Positions 17,711 through 26,060 of a stretch of 41,328 bases of DNA are shown one piece after another (position 1 is the first letter of the stretch; each line of letters starts with the position of its first letter). The notes below the pieces were generated by a model. That model saw only the letters and a program-made list of their open reading frames with translations, did not search any database and was not told where the DNA came from. The translations under genes were made by a program, and so were the position numbers. The stretch covers positions 1 to 41,328 of the forward strand of contig CAMBHX010000001.1 in assembly GCA_945867285.1 (NCBI GenBank), in the 5' to 3' direction. The DNA comes from Sulfuricurvum sp. IAE1. GTDB lineage: Bacteria > Campylobacterota > Campylobacteria > Campylobacterales > Sulfurimonadaceae.

Positions 17711-19229
17711 TCTCTCGCTTTTACTGTTTTGGCTCATTCTAGGATTGGGGGCTGGCTTTTTATTTGGTGGTCAAATGGTTGGGCTTGATAGTTCAATGAG
17801 TCTTTTAAGTCCTGATCGTGCTCGCTCGCTGCATATTTCACAGATGTTGTATGGCACTATCCCCCTCATCCTCTCGCTGTTGCCGTTTGCGCTGTTTGAA
17901 AAAGAGGGGGTTTTGAGTGACAAAGGATTACGACACTTGGGACGTTATTTTGTCGTATGGAACGTGTTTTTACTCTTTATGAGCATGGCAATACTGTTTG
18001 GCAATACCCGTGGATTACCATTTTATGACTTTCCGTATCAACTCAATTTTTTACTGGCATTTAGCGGTGTTTTTTATCTTTTGGCACTATTGGATGCCTT
18101 GCGTCGTTATAGTAAACGTCCTGTATGGGTAAATGTATCGCTTTTGGCAGTTATTGCGGCACCCATCGCTCTGATAGTGCTCATGAATCCTCAATATGGC
18201 CAAGTGGAAAAAACGCTTATAGGACCTCATGGGGACAACACACTTGGGATGAGTTTTACCCTTATCCCCATTTATTATTTGCTTATCAAACTGCACGCAA
18301 CGAAGCTTTTTATTCCTCGTCATCATTGGCTTTGGATTGTCCCTTTGGTGGGGTATGGTGCATCGTTGATTACGCGCAACTTTTTTCATAGCCTTAGTTA
18401 TAACGAAGAGTGGTTTTATCAGTATCTCACCTTTTTGTATGTGCCATTGTTGTGGGTATGGTTGCGAGATGCAGGTGTGACACTCAAAAATAGCCCCTTC
18501 TTGGTGCTCTCTGTTTTGGCGTTTGTATTTGTGGATATTCAAGGCAATATCCTTTTTGTCCCACAGCTTCGAGAGTTGATCCATCGTAATGATTTGGTCG
18601 TAGGACATGCTCATATCGCCATGGGATTGGGTGTAGCATTTATGGCATTTTCGATTGCACAACACCTGTTGCCCAAAGTTTTTAATACAATGATGGCGTG
18701 GGGTTGGACCATTCTCATGGTTTTCATGGCTGGGGTTTTGAGCGTAGCGGGACTCATAGAGGCTGGGATGGTGAGTGGAGATGTAAACGGATGGCTCATT
18801 GGCCGGGTTGTTTTTGGATTTGCGCTGGTAATGCTGGTTATAAAAGTGCTGGTTTTCAATGTCATTCAAAGCGCTAAAACATTAATGCCCTTGCAGATGT
18901 ATCATTGGGCAGGATTTTTAGGGGATGCTCTTGGTGGTTTGATGCTTCTGCTCTTGGGTGGATGGCTCTTTGGGATGTTAGGATTTACGTTTAGTGGAAC
19001 CTATGAATACGTCATATTTGCATTTGTGATCGGTACGGGGATGATTCATTGGTATGGATTACATGACCATGAACACATCATGGCATCGTTAAGTGCACTT
19101 ATACGCTTTGTGGTTGCGAGCGCATTTGCGGCCCTCTTTATGGCAGGGATTTTGGACGAGTTGGCACTTTTGATTGCAGTGTATGATGCCTCGTTTGCGA
19201 TGATCTATTTTTTGTGGTTGCGTAAATGA
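17679..19229 (+). CDS. Heme-copper oxidase subunit I-like membrane protein with altered active-site ligands
   Basis: This is a polytopic protein of about 516 residues with about twelve membrane segments. Candidate starts are ATG 17679 and TTG 17688, the latter better spaced from the ribosome site GGAGGA; both lie inside the ATPase gene. It resembles the CcoN/NorB branch. RSLHISQMLYG fits the helix-2 heme ligand and NDLVVGHAHIAMGLGVAFM fits the helix-10 HxH motif. In the helix-6 position, where CcoN has GHNAVG, this protein has GDNTLG, and the helix-7 HH pair reads RNFFHSL. So two of three copper-site histidines appear lost. A role in heme-linked electron transfer or sensing is possible, but oxygen reduction is doubtful. 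The alignment is by eye. Confidence 0.7.
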   Translation: MEKLSKFLENNLSLLLFWLILGLGAGFLFGGQMVGLDSSMSLLSPDRARSLHISQMLYGTIPLILSLLPFALFEKEGVLSDKGLRHLGRYFVVWNVFLLFMSMAILFGNTRGLPFYDFPYQLNFLLAFSGVFYLLALLDALRRYSKRPVWVNVSLLAVIAAPIALIVLMNPQYGQVEKTLIGPHGDNTLGMSFTLIPIYYLLIKLHATKLFIPRHHWLWIVPLVGYGASLITRNFFHSLSYNEEWFYQYLTFLYVPLLWVWLRDAGVTLKNSPFLVLSVLAFVFVDIQGNILFVPQLRELIHRNDLVVGHAHIAMGLGVAFMAFSIAQHLLPKVFNTMMAWGWTILMVFMAGVLSVAGLIEAGMVSGDVNGWLIGRVVFGFALVMLVIKVLVFNVIQSAKTLMPLQMYHWAGFLGDALGGLMLLLLGGWLFGMLGFTFSGTYEYVIFAFVIGTGMIHWYGLHDHEHIMASLSALIRFVVASAFAALFMAGILDELALLIAVYDASFAMIYFLWLRK

Positions 19230-20182
19230 ATCTGCTCGTTTTGGTGTTAAGTTCACAACTGTTATATTATCTTCTCATCGCTCAAACGGGAGTCGTGGGG
19301 GCGTTTGATTCTCATATCCATGATTTGTATCCACTCCCTATTGGTGGTATTGTGGGGGCAATGCTCTGTGCGTATTGGAAGCATCACGGGATTAAGGTGG
19401 AACTCTATTTTTTATTTGTGGCTCAAGTGATGGTGTCGTGGTTTTATCCCAACTATTCACTGGGGATGATTTTTGTGTTAGGGTTTGTAGTAGGATACAC
19501 TACGCCACTTTTATTGTTTGCGTTTAGGGAGCAAGGGGTTGCAAAGCTCTCCATCGGATTGGCCATTGCTTACGCTATAGGAACGGCGTTATACACATAT
19601 CCGTATGGGAGTAGAGGCAGTATTGCCGTTATTTTGCCGTTTGTATCAATTATCACTTTGTATTTCTCCACTCTTGGGGATATGAGAGCTCGCAAGGAGC
19701 CTCCATTGCGTTGGTCCATGATTGCGATGATGATGCTATGGATTTTTGCCGATTCAGCGCTGTTTGAGACGTTGAGTAGATCGGGCGCAATGGATATTTG
19801 GAGTCAACATACTCTTTTGATTATTGTTGCACATTTATTGGGAGTTCATTTGGCATATCTGTACGGTAAACCATTGATGCGAAGCGGTTGGACGATTTTT
19901 GGATTATTTGTTGGCAGTTATGCGGCATACTATACCCATCAACCTTTGTTACTAGCTATTGTCTATCCGATCGCAATTTCGTATTATAATGTGTTGGTAT
20001 TTCGAGAATTGATACAAATGAAGAGCGTTCGAGCTATCGCTATTGCTATGATAGGGGTTGGGTGGATTGCTGCATCGGCAGCAAACTTTATTGCATTAGA
20101 GCACTATTTGTGGTTGTCGGGTATTGTTGGTGCGATGTTTTTGGTGGGTTATCCATATTATTTAAGGAGAGTGAGCGTATGA
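19226..20182 (+). CDS. Uncharacterised polytopic membrane protein
   Basis: The 318-residue protein is almost entirely hydrophobic, with about ten membrane segments and short loops. It overlaps the previous stop by 4 bp (ATGA) and the next gene by 4 bp. I see no transporter signature. FDSHIHDLYPLPIGG (27-41) near the N-terminus and HTLLIIVAHLLGVHLAYLYG further on have several histidines within or next to membrane segments, which could bind heme or metal. Its fixed position between the oxidase-like subunit and the YceI-like protein suggests a joint complex or pathway. Confidence 0.7.
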   Translation: MNLLVLVLSSQLLYYLLIAQTGVVGAFDSHIHDLYPLPIGGIVGAMLCAYWKHHGIKVELYFLFVAQVMVSWFYPNYSLGMIFVLGFVVGYTTPLLLFAFREQGVAKLSIGLAIAYAIGTALYTYPYGSRGSIAVILPFVSIITLYFSTLGDMRARKEPPLRWSMIAMMMLWIFADSALFETLSRSGAMDIWSQHTLLIIVAHLLGVHLAYLYGKPLMRSGWTIFGLFVGSYAAYYTHQPLLLAIVYPIAISYYNVLVFRELIQMKSVRAIAIAMIGVGWIAASAANFIALEHYLWLSGIVGAMFLVGYPYYLRRVSV

Positions 20183-20703
20183 AAAAGGTATTTTTGGTGA
20201 TGGTTTTAGCATCATCGATGTGGGCAGGAGCACTTAGTTTTGAATCGGGTAGTGTTAAGGCACACACAGAAGTATTTGGAGATAGCACTATTGATCCAGT
20301 GACAAAAAAAATCATTTCTGGATTAACGATGGGAAATGAGATTAAAAGCTTGGATGGCAGTGTCAGTGCATCTATGATAGATCTTGTCAGCGACAACAAG
20401 GATCGTGACAAACATATGCGTGAGACATTGGAAACAGGGACGTTTGGTGTTGCAGTATTTGATATCAAAGAAGTAATTTCCAAAGGAGGCGACAGCTATA
20501 CCCTTAAAGGCAGCATGAAGCTTCATGGCACCACGAAGCAATTGAGCTTTGATGCTATTATTGTTGCAGACGCTATTAAGGTCACGATTAAAGCCAAAGG
20601 AATGTTAAAGATGACCGATTTTGGGATTAAGCCTATCAAAATGATGTTTTTGACGGTACGTGATCAGGTTGATTTGACAGTTGATTTGACGCTCAAAAAA
20701 TAA
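20179..20703 (+). CDS. YceI-like exported lipid-binding protein
   Basis: The start is ATG 20179 with AAGGAGA (20164-20170) ahead, giving 174 residues; a longer frame from 20062 is out of context. There is a signal peptide ending in SMWAGA. GTFGVAVFDIKEV followed by YTLKGSMKLHGTTKQLSFDA is the pattern of the YceI lipocalin-like barrel, whose characterised members bind polyisoprenoids such as ubiquinone-type lipids. It is the last gene of the operon. Its 3' end overlaps the convergent metallo-beta-lactamase gene by 40 bp. Confidence 0.85.
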   Translation: MKKVFLVMVLASSMWAGALSFESGSVKAHTEVFGDSTIDPVTKKIISGLTMGNEIKSLDGSVSASMIDLVSDNKDRDKHMRETLETGTFGVAVFDIKEVISKGGDSYTLKGSMKLHGTTKQLSFDAIIVADAIKVTIKAKGMLKMTDFGIKPIKMMFLTVRDQVDLTVDLTLKK

Positions 20704-21608
20704 ACCTCTCCAATTTCCAGCGCTTTGGGAATAAACGGATATATATTCGTTTGGATGAGGTCATTGAACCATTGCAATGGTTCATCCAGTGGTTCATCCG
20801 AAAGAGCAAATGTCCCATAGTGGATGGGAATCATGATCTTAGCACCCAAATCATTACAGGCTTGGAGTGCTTCGGGTGGATTGGTGTGATTGACTTCCAT
20901 GATTTCTCGTGGAGCGTAGGCGCCAATGGGTAAAAACGCTTCAGTAATCTTAAATCTCTCTCCAATCTCTTTGAAGTGTTCACCATAAGCCGTATCTCCG
21001 CTATGATAGACGCAATGAGCGCCATTTTGAATGACATATCCTCCCCACAATGCTTTATTGGTATCAAAAGGGGAACGTCTACTCCAATGTAATGCAGGTA
21101 CTAGGGTGAGAGATGTTTGCCCAATGCGTGTTGTTTCCCACAAAGCTAGTTCTACAAATTGCTCTTTTTTGATGATTTTTTTGAGGTATCTCCAAAATCC
21201 TTTGGGCGCGACAACGGTGAGATTGGGATTATTGTGCACGAGTGCATACACTGAGGATCTGTCGAAATGGTCGTAATGCGCGTGAGTGAGAGCAATAATG
21301 TCAGGGATGATATGTTGAGCTTCTAGAGGTAGTTCTGTAAAGCGTTTGTAAAAAGGGATATTGTTTAAAACAGGGTCGATAATAATATGCTGCCGGTTAA
21401 ACTGCAATGATACCGTGGCATGACCGTGCCATATGAGGCAATTTTCTTGAGGAAAAGTACCTAATAGGTGGACAAATGACGAAGAAGAAGGTGCGCTACG
21501 CTTTTGAAATTTGCGCTGAATTTGCCAACGTAAAATTGTAACAATACCGTGGAGCTTCGAGGTATATTTTTGGTCCATTGTGTGCCTGAGAGATAAAGAT
21601 AATGCCAT
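20664..21608 (-). CDS. Metallo-beta-lactamase-fold hydrolase (UlaG/NAPE-PLD-like)
   Basis: I prefer ATG at 21606-21608 (after TTTAGGACTATA) over the upstream TTG at 21668; the product has 314 residues. The metal-binding motif HAHYDH is at 109-114, preceded by IWHGHATVSL and IIIDPV, both typical of this branch. Further ligands are in VYHSGDTAYG and the C-terminal MIPIHYGTF. The N-terminal 30 residues contain a basic helix that could associate with membrane. Relatives hydrolyse phosphodiester or lactone bonds; the substrate here is not evident. It is convergent with the YceI-like gene and divergent from queF. Confidence 0.88.
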   Translation of the reverse strand: MALSLSLRHTMDQKYTSKLHGIVTILRWQIQRKFQKRSAPSSSSFVHLLGTFPQENCLIWHGHATVSLQFNRQHIIIDPVLNNIPFYKRFTELPLEAQHIIPDIIALTHAHYDHFDRSSVYALVHNNPNLTVVAPKGFWRYLKKIIKKEQFVELALWETTRIGQTSLTLVPALHWSRRSPFDTNKALWGGYVIQNGAHCVYHSGDTAYGEHFKEIGERFKITEAFLPIGAYAPREIMEVNHTNPPEALQACNDLGAKIMIPIHYGTFALSDEPLDEPLQWFNDLIQTNIYPFIPKALEIGEVYFLSVKSTVKST

Positions 21609-21774
21609 TATAGTCCTAAAGAGAAAATACCAAGGATATACGGTTGGGAAAATGGCGATAAATGCCAACTATATTTCAATCAAATAAGAGTTTAAAAAAA
21701 TTTAGACACAACTCGTGTTTAACTCAAACTAGCTACAATATGGTTCAATCAATTTAAGTAAAATAGGAATAAAA

Positions 21775-22158
21775 ATGAAATACGGCGAAGCTATTGTTGA
21801 AAATTTCGACATCGAAAAAGATTTTGAGATTTGGCCCAACGCACACGAGCGTGATTATGTGGTCAAAGTAACACTCCCAGAGTTTACGTGCTTGTGTCCT
21901 CGCAGCGGGTATCCCGATTTTGCCACGATTTATGTAGAATACACGCCCGACAAATGGGTGGCGGAGCTAAAAGCGATCAAACTGTATATCAATTCGTTCC
22001 GTAATCGTCATATTTCGCATGAAAACAGCGCCAATGAGATTTATAACCTATTTGAGTCCAAAATCGCCCCTAAGCACCTTAAAGTGATCGCAGATTACTA
22101 TCCTAGAGGGAATGTTCACACGGTGATTGAAATCGACAGTCAAAAGATGGGGAAATAG
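21775..22158 (+). CDS. queF: NADPH-dependent 7-cyano-7-deazaguanine reductase (QueF)
   Basis: QueF reduces preQ0 to preQ1 in queuosine synthesis for tRNA. The 127-residue length matches the short, single-domain form. The catalytic region reads FTCLCPRSGYPDFATI (37-52), with the nucleophilic cysteine at C41 and the acid D48; E64 in WVAELKAIKLY lies in the substrate-binding stretch and SFRNRHISHE in the NADPH region. The upstream gap contains TACAAT near 21733 as a likely -10. No other queuosine gene is adjacent. Confidence 0.97.
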   Translation: MKYGEAIVENFDIEKDFEIWPNAHERDYVVKVTLPEFTCLCPRSGYPDFATIYVEYTPDKWVAELKAIKLYINSFRNRHISHENSANEIYNLFESKIAPKHLKVIADYYPRGNVHTVIEIDSQKMGK

Positions 22159-22200
22159 ACCAATGGGCTTCCTGTCGAAGGAAACGTAGAGTTATCGTAA

Positions 22201-22225
22201 CCAAATGAAGCAAAGTCTCATTTGG
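22201..22225. terminator. Bidirectional hairpin between queF and the EamA gene
   Basis: CCAAATGA (22201-22208) pairs perfectly with TCATTTGG (22218-22225), followed by TGTTT. It lies between two convergent genes and could serve both. Confidence 0.6.
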
Positions 22226-22232
22226 TGTTTCA

Positions 22233-23117
22233 TCATAATGAAAGTAAAACTCCACTGCTAACAATTAAAACCCCCCCTGCTAGTATCGTGAGAGTTGGTG
22301 CAATATCGCCCAACATCATCCCAAGAACGGTAGCAAAAAGTATAACGCTGTAGCTAACAGTGCTAACAAATCCTGCTGGAGCGTGAAAGTATGCTTTGGT
22401 CATAAATACTTGTCCCAACGCCGCAATGCTCCCCATAGAAAGTATCCATACCCACTCTACACCTACGGGAGTCGTAAAAGGTTGTATCATAAACTCCCAT
22501 CCAGTGGGAGTGACGAAATGAGAAATCCCCATCAGTATCACAGGAATCATTGTGCCAAAAATCATAAAAGAGAGGACAACGGTGCGGGTGTCGTAGAGGG
22601 CTTTGAGACTTCGTACACTGGTGTAGGCAAGTGCGGAGAGAAAGCCTGTGAGAATCCCCATAGTATGCAGCATATTCCACTGGGCCCCACTCATGATAAC
22701 TACTCCGACAAAACCTATAACAATCGCACTAACAACCGTTTTGGAAAGTTTTTCACGCAAGAGGATAAACGCCAATAGTGCGGTAAAAATAGGCTCCGTT
22801 TTAGCATAAATGATAGCACTGGAAAGTGATGTTATGCTGATCATATAAAAAAAGAACAGTAGCGCAACTGTCCCGATAACACCTCGAAAGATGAGGATAA
22901 AAGGCCGTCCTCCAATATTACGAATGGGGGTGTGAAAAGTGGTGAAGAGTATTACAATAAGCCCGATGGAATTACGCCAAAAGGTCACCTCGACTGAACC
23001 CATATGAGCAGAGAGTATCTTGGCAAATGCCATAGTGAGAGCAAATAATAATGAAGCAGCAAGCATGTAGAGAATGCCACGATGGGTATTGGTCACAAGA
23101 TGCCTTTGTTTTAACAT
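22233..23117 (-). CDS. EamA/DMT-family transporter
   Basis: This inner-membrane carrier of the drug/metabolite transporter superfamily has about 294 residues. Ten hydrophobic segments form two EamA repeats (about 12-140 and 150-290). Family landmarks include FWRNSIGLIVILF in the first repeat and FMTKAYFHAPAGFVSTVSYS in the second. I prefer ATG at 23115-23117 over TTG at 23123; both have GGATAG upstream. The substrate cannot be told. The tRNA-Ala gene lies just upstream on the same strand. Confidence 0.9.
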   Translation of the reverse strand: MLKQRHLVTNTHRGILYMLAASLLFALTMAFAKILSAHMGSVEVTFWRNSIGLIVILFTTFHTPIRNIGGRPFILIFRGVIGTVALLFFFYMISITSLSSAIIYAKTEPIFTALLAFILLREKLSKTVVSAIVIGFVGVVIMSGAQWNMLHTMGILTGFLSALAYTSVRSLKALYDTRTVVLSFMIFGTMIPVILMGISHFVTPTGWEFMIQPFTTPVGVEWVWILSMGSIAALGQVFMTKAYFHAPAGFVSTVSYSVILFATVLGMMLGDIAPTLTILAGGVLIVSSGVLLSL

Positions 23118-23192
23118 ACGCAATTCTATCCAGATGTTAGGTATAGTTCAATGTTTGGGTAGTTTTAGTTGAGTTTAAAATGAACTGTAGAT

Positions 23193-23268
23193 TGGTGGAC
23201 CCTACCGGGATCGAACCGGTGACCTCAACGCTGCCAGCGTTGCGCTCTCCCAGCTGAGCTAAGGGCCC
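23193..23268 (-). tRNA. tRNA-Ala (anticodon GGC)
   Basis: On the minus strand a 76-base cloverleaf runs from GGGCCCT to the encoded CCA end. The acceptor stem is seven pairs with one G-T. The D arm is GCTC...GAGC. The anticodon arm is CAACG-CTGGCAG-CGTTG with GGC at the anticodon, and the T arm is CCGG-TTCGATC-CCGG. Anticodon GGC reads GCC and GCU alanine codons. The gene stands alone between the EamA gene and the SPOR-like gene. Confidence 0.97.
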
Positions 23269-23404
23269 AAAATAGTTTTTGGGAAGTTGGGAAATGTGAT
23301 TATGCCCGATTGGTTCTTAATTTTTGTTTGTGATGCTTTTTTTAAAGTTTTAGAGCAATAGTGTCGATATGGCTACTTCAGATTTATTTAAAAGGTGTGA
23401 AAAA

Positions 23405-23974
23405 ATGAAAAAAATATTATTTTTACTAACGATGGCATTTGCTGGATCTTTGTTGATGGCTGATGATGTGACGGTTCAAGTTATTAATGCAGTGTATGAA
23501 AAATCAGTGACTAAAGAGCTGGATGCCAAGATTAAAAAAACAGGTCTTGAAGTACATAAAAAAATTGAAAATGGTCGTTATGTGGTCACGCTGGGGACAT
23601 TTAAGAATGAGCGTGAAGCGCAAAAGGCTCTCAAAATGGTACGTCATTTTGTGAGTTCAGATGCTTTTATCCGTTTAGTACAACGAAATGAAGTAGCGCA
23701 TTTGGAAAAAAGTATTCACTCTGTGCAAGAGTCTGAGGTTGTGTCTCAAGCGCAGGATGTGTCGAGCCCAGCAGTCGAAATTCACGAGAAACCAGCTATT
23801 GTTACAGTAGCGACAATAATGCCTGCTGTCTCTACAGTCGCAACAACTCCTGCCATTTCTACGCAATCGGAAAGTGATAAGCGTGAAGTGCATAAAAATG
23901 AACTTAGTGAAGCTATCAACTACTATAAAAATTCACCCTATCATCGTTTTGAACCAGTAATATTGCGTCAATAA
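23405..23974 (+). CDS. Exported SPOR-like domain protein
   Basis: The start is ATG 23405 (after AAAGGTG) because it opens directly into a signal peptide (MKKILFLLTMAFAGSLLMA); the frame extends further upstream without support. The 189-residue protein has a short domain YVVTLGTFKNEREAQKALKM (about 58-77) resembling SPOR repeats that bind denuded peptidoglycan. A low-complexity linker rich in V, S, T, A and P (about 110-160) follows, and the tail ends in YKNSPYHRFEPVILRQ. Its job is probably in the periplasm; the exact role is unknown. Confidence 0.75.
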   Translation: MKKILFLLTMAFAGSLLMADDVTVQVINAVYEKSVTKELDAKIKKTGLEVHKKIENGRYVVTLGTFKNEREAQKALKMVRHFVSSDAFIRLVQRNEVAHLEKSIHSVQESEVVSQAQDVSSPAVEIHEKPAIVTVATIMPAVSTVATTPAISTQSESDKREVHKNELSEAINYYKNSPYHRFEPVILRQ

Positions 23975-24036
23975 TTTGCAAATATTTTAGCTACATATCC
24001 ATCATAAAGACAATCAAGCCTGATAGGGTGAATTTT
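23927..24036 (+). terminator. Long-arm inverted repeat spanning the stop codon of the SPOR-like gene
   Basis: AAAATTCACCCTATCA (23927-23942), inside the last codons of the gene, is exactly complementary to TGATAGGGTGAATTTT (24021-24036), with a 78-bp loop and a T-run straight after. A 16-bp perfect stem followed by T-residues could be a terminator. Confidence 0.55.
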
Positions 24037-24185
24037 TTTGCTTCCGCTGTAAGGTATATTAAAAAAAGTCTGCGTATAGCGTATTACAAAAAAATCTTAA
24101 AAGCAGTGAAATACAAAACTGAAGCATGCTTTAAAGCTTTCAGGGTTATACTCAGTTATTCAAAAATTTAATACAAGGCTGAGCT

Positions 24186-24995
24186 ATGATTGATGATATT
24201 AAAAATCTTCCTCCGTTGCCAGCATCTATTCGAAAAATCCAAGAACTGTGCATGGAAGATGAAATAAATCTCTCTCTTTTGATTAAAACGATCGAGACAG
24301 ACCCAATGTTGTGTGCTAATATTCTCAAAGCTTCCAATTCTCCTTTGTATGGAATGAGTCGAGAAATTCACTCGGTTAATCAAGCGGTGATGTTGTTTGG
24401 TGTTACGATGATACGAGGATTTGCTGCTGCTAATGCGATTAAAAAGATTTTTCCGTTGGATATAAGTCCTTATGGTATTACTGTTGAACGTTTGAGCGAA
24501 ATATCAACATTGCAACAAGCCCTAGTGCGTGGATGGTACAGCGGAGTAGACAAAACAAAATTGCCATTATTGCTAAGCGCATCATTTTTAATGGAGCTAG
24601 GGAAGTTAGCAGCAGCTTTTCGGATTCTAAAATTGGGCCATAAGGAAGAGTTTGTACAAGCTTTGGAACAATTCGGCGAGATTAGTGTTGTTGAAACTCA
24701 GTTTTTGGGAATGGACAGTTATAGTATTGGGTCGGCAATGTTTCAGCACTGGCATTTTGAATCTGAACTCATTGATGTGCTCAAGCAGATCCATGCTCCT
24801 AAGCCTGGAAGTTTAGCATCTATACTCAATGTAGTGGGTACAGCAATCAATGTCAATGAGTCGTTGAGCGAGGGTTCAATAAAACGTGCAATAGTAGCAA
24901 TAGAACAGTTTGGATTAGACAGGGTGTCGTTTGAGAAAGCCGTGAATGAACTAAAGGACATTAATGCAAATCGTGCGAATACTAGCTGTAGATGA
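24186..24995 (+). CDS. HDOD-domain signalling protein
   Basis: The 269-residue protein is a single HDOD domain, a catalytically silent relative of HD phosphohydrolases found in signalling proteins. Marks are NLPPLPASIRKIQELCMED at the start, LLIKTIETDPMLCANILKASN, and SPLYGMSREIHSVNQAVMLFG, the usual HDOD opening. The Walker-like or EAL partner domains of some HDOD proteins are absent. The next gene overlaps its 3' end by 32 bp, making this the first gene of a four-gene signalling operon. Confidence 0.92.
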   Translation: MIDDIKNLPPLPASIRKIQELCMEDEINLSLLIKTIETDPMLCANILKASNSPLYGMSREIHSVNQAVMLFGVTMIRGFAAANAIKKIFPLDISPYGITVERLSEISTLQQALVRGWYSGVDKTKLPLLLSASFLMELGKLAAAFRILKLGHKEEFVQALEQFGEISVVETQFLGMDSYSIGSAMFQHWHFESELIDVLKQIHAPKPGSLASILNVVGTAINVNESLSEGSIKRAIVAIEQFGLDRVSFEKAVNELKDINANRANTSCR

Positions 24996-26049
24996 CCAAG
25001 AGTTTAATCTTGATTTGATTGAATTGGCATTTATGGATGATCACCGTGTGGAAGTTGTATTGGCACAAAATGGTCAAATGGCGCTTGATATTTTAGAGAA
25101 AGATTCCAACTTTCATGTTATTTTACTGGATTTGGCGATGCCTGTATTGGATGGTTTTGCAACGTTGGAGAGATTGAAAGATCACGTTGTTTGGAAGCAT
25201 ATCCCTACGATAGTAGTCACGGCTAATAAAGAAGAAAAAATCCGCGCTCTGAAGTTAGGCGGTGATGATTTTTTGGGAAAACCTTATGACGTTGAAGAAT
25301 TAAAGCTTCGTACGCTGAACTATGCAAAAATTAAAGATTTTCAAGACAATTTAGACAAAAAAGTACAAGAGAGAACGTCGCAGTTGAGTCAAGCACTTAT
25401 GCAGGCAAAAAAAACTGAGTATGAAATTTCGGCACGGCTAGGAAAAGCAAGCGAATATCGTGATCTAGAAACGGGTATGCATATTAAACGAATGAGTCAC
25501 TATTCTGCAAAGTTGGCCCAGTTGGCAGGATTTGGGAGCGATGAGGTTGAGTTGATTTTGTATGCATCTCCGTTGCATGATATTGGAAAAGTTGGGATTC
25601 CTGATCAGATCTTACTTAAACCCGGACGATTGACCCCTGAAGAGTTTGAAATTATGAAACTTCATGCTGTTTTAGGGGGCAAGATGCTTGAGACAGATGG
25701 CGGCTATCCTGTGTTGGATGCAGGTAAAATTATTGCCTTGCAGCATCATGAAAAAATAGATGGAACGGGATATCCAGAGGGATTATCAGGGGATGATATA
25801 CATATTTATGCCCGTATAGTTTCTATTGCTGATGTTTTTGATGCTCTAAGTTCAGAACGAGTATACAAAAAAGCATTTAGTGTTGAAAAAACATTAGAAA
25901 TCATGAGTGAAGGTTCCGGAACCCATTTTGATGTTGCTTTGCTAAATTTATTGGTTCAAAATTTGGATCAATTTTTAGCGATTAAAGAGACGTTTCCTGA
26001 CGAAGAAGAGTCCCCATCTATTTTAAGACTAATGGACCAGCTGCAATAA
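24964..26049 (+). CDS. Response regulator with HD-GYP cyclic-di-GMP phosphodiesterase domain
   Basis: The 361-residue protein has an N-terminal receiver domain (phospho-acceptor D56 in LLDLAMP, K106 in FLGKPYDV), a coiled coil (about 123-155) and an HD-GYP domain (160-345). The HD pair is at 205-206 (LHDIGKVGIPD), and HHEKIDGTGYPEGL carries the HHE and GYP motifs (261-274). All ligands for active hydrolysis of c-di-GMP appear present. It overlaps the HDOD gene and precedes a single receiver protein by 5-11 bp. Phosphorylation probably comes from the hybrid kinase encoded downstream. Confidence 0.95.
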   Translation: MQIVRILAVDDQEFNLDLIELAFMDDHRVEVVLAQNGQMALDILEKDSNFHVILLDLAMPVLDGFATLERLKDHVVWKHIPTIVVTANKEEKIRALKLGGDDFLGKPYDVEELKLRTLNYAKIKDFQDNLDKKVQERTSQLSQALMQAKKTEYEISARLGKASEYRDLETGMHIKRMSHYSAKLAQLAGFGSDEVELILYASPLHDIGKVGIPDQILLKPGRLTPEEFEIMKLHAVLGGKMLETDGGYPVLDAGKIIALQHHEKIDGTGYPEGLSGDDIHIYARIVSIADVFDALSSERVYKKAFSVEKTLEIMSEGSGTHFDVALLNLLVQNLDQFLAIKETFPDEEESPSILRLMDQLQ

Positions 26050-26060
26050 GGAGCGTGCAT

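Noticed and set aside
18087..18869. 260-codon reverse open frame inside the oxidase-like gene.
   Set aside because: It is antisense to a clear membrane-protein frame, rich in H, Q and N as expected of a reverse-frame shadow, with no ribosome site or motif.
21728..21775. CTAGCTACA ahead of queF, resembling the core of a preQ1-I riboswitch.
   Set aside because: The flanking P1 stem and the A-rich tail that pairs with it are missing; TACAAT in the same place is better read as a -10 element.
22383..22778. 131-codon plus-strand open frame opposite the EamA transporter gene.
   Set aside because: It is antisense to a full set of transporter membrane segments; composition (K, H, R, N-rich) is typical of a shadow.
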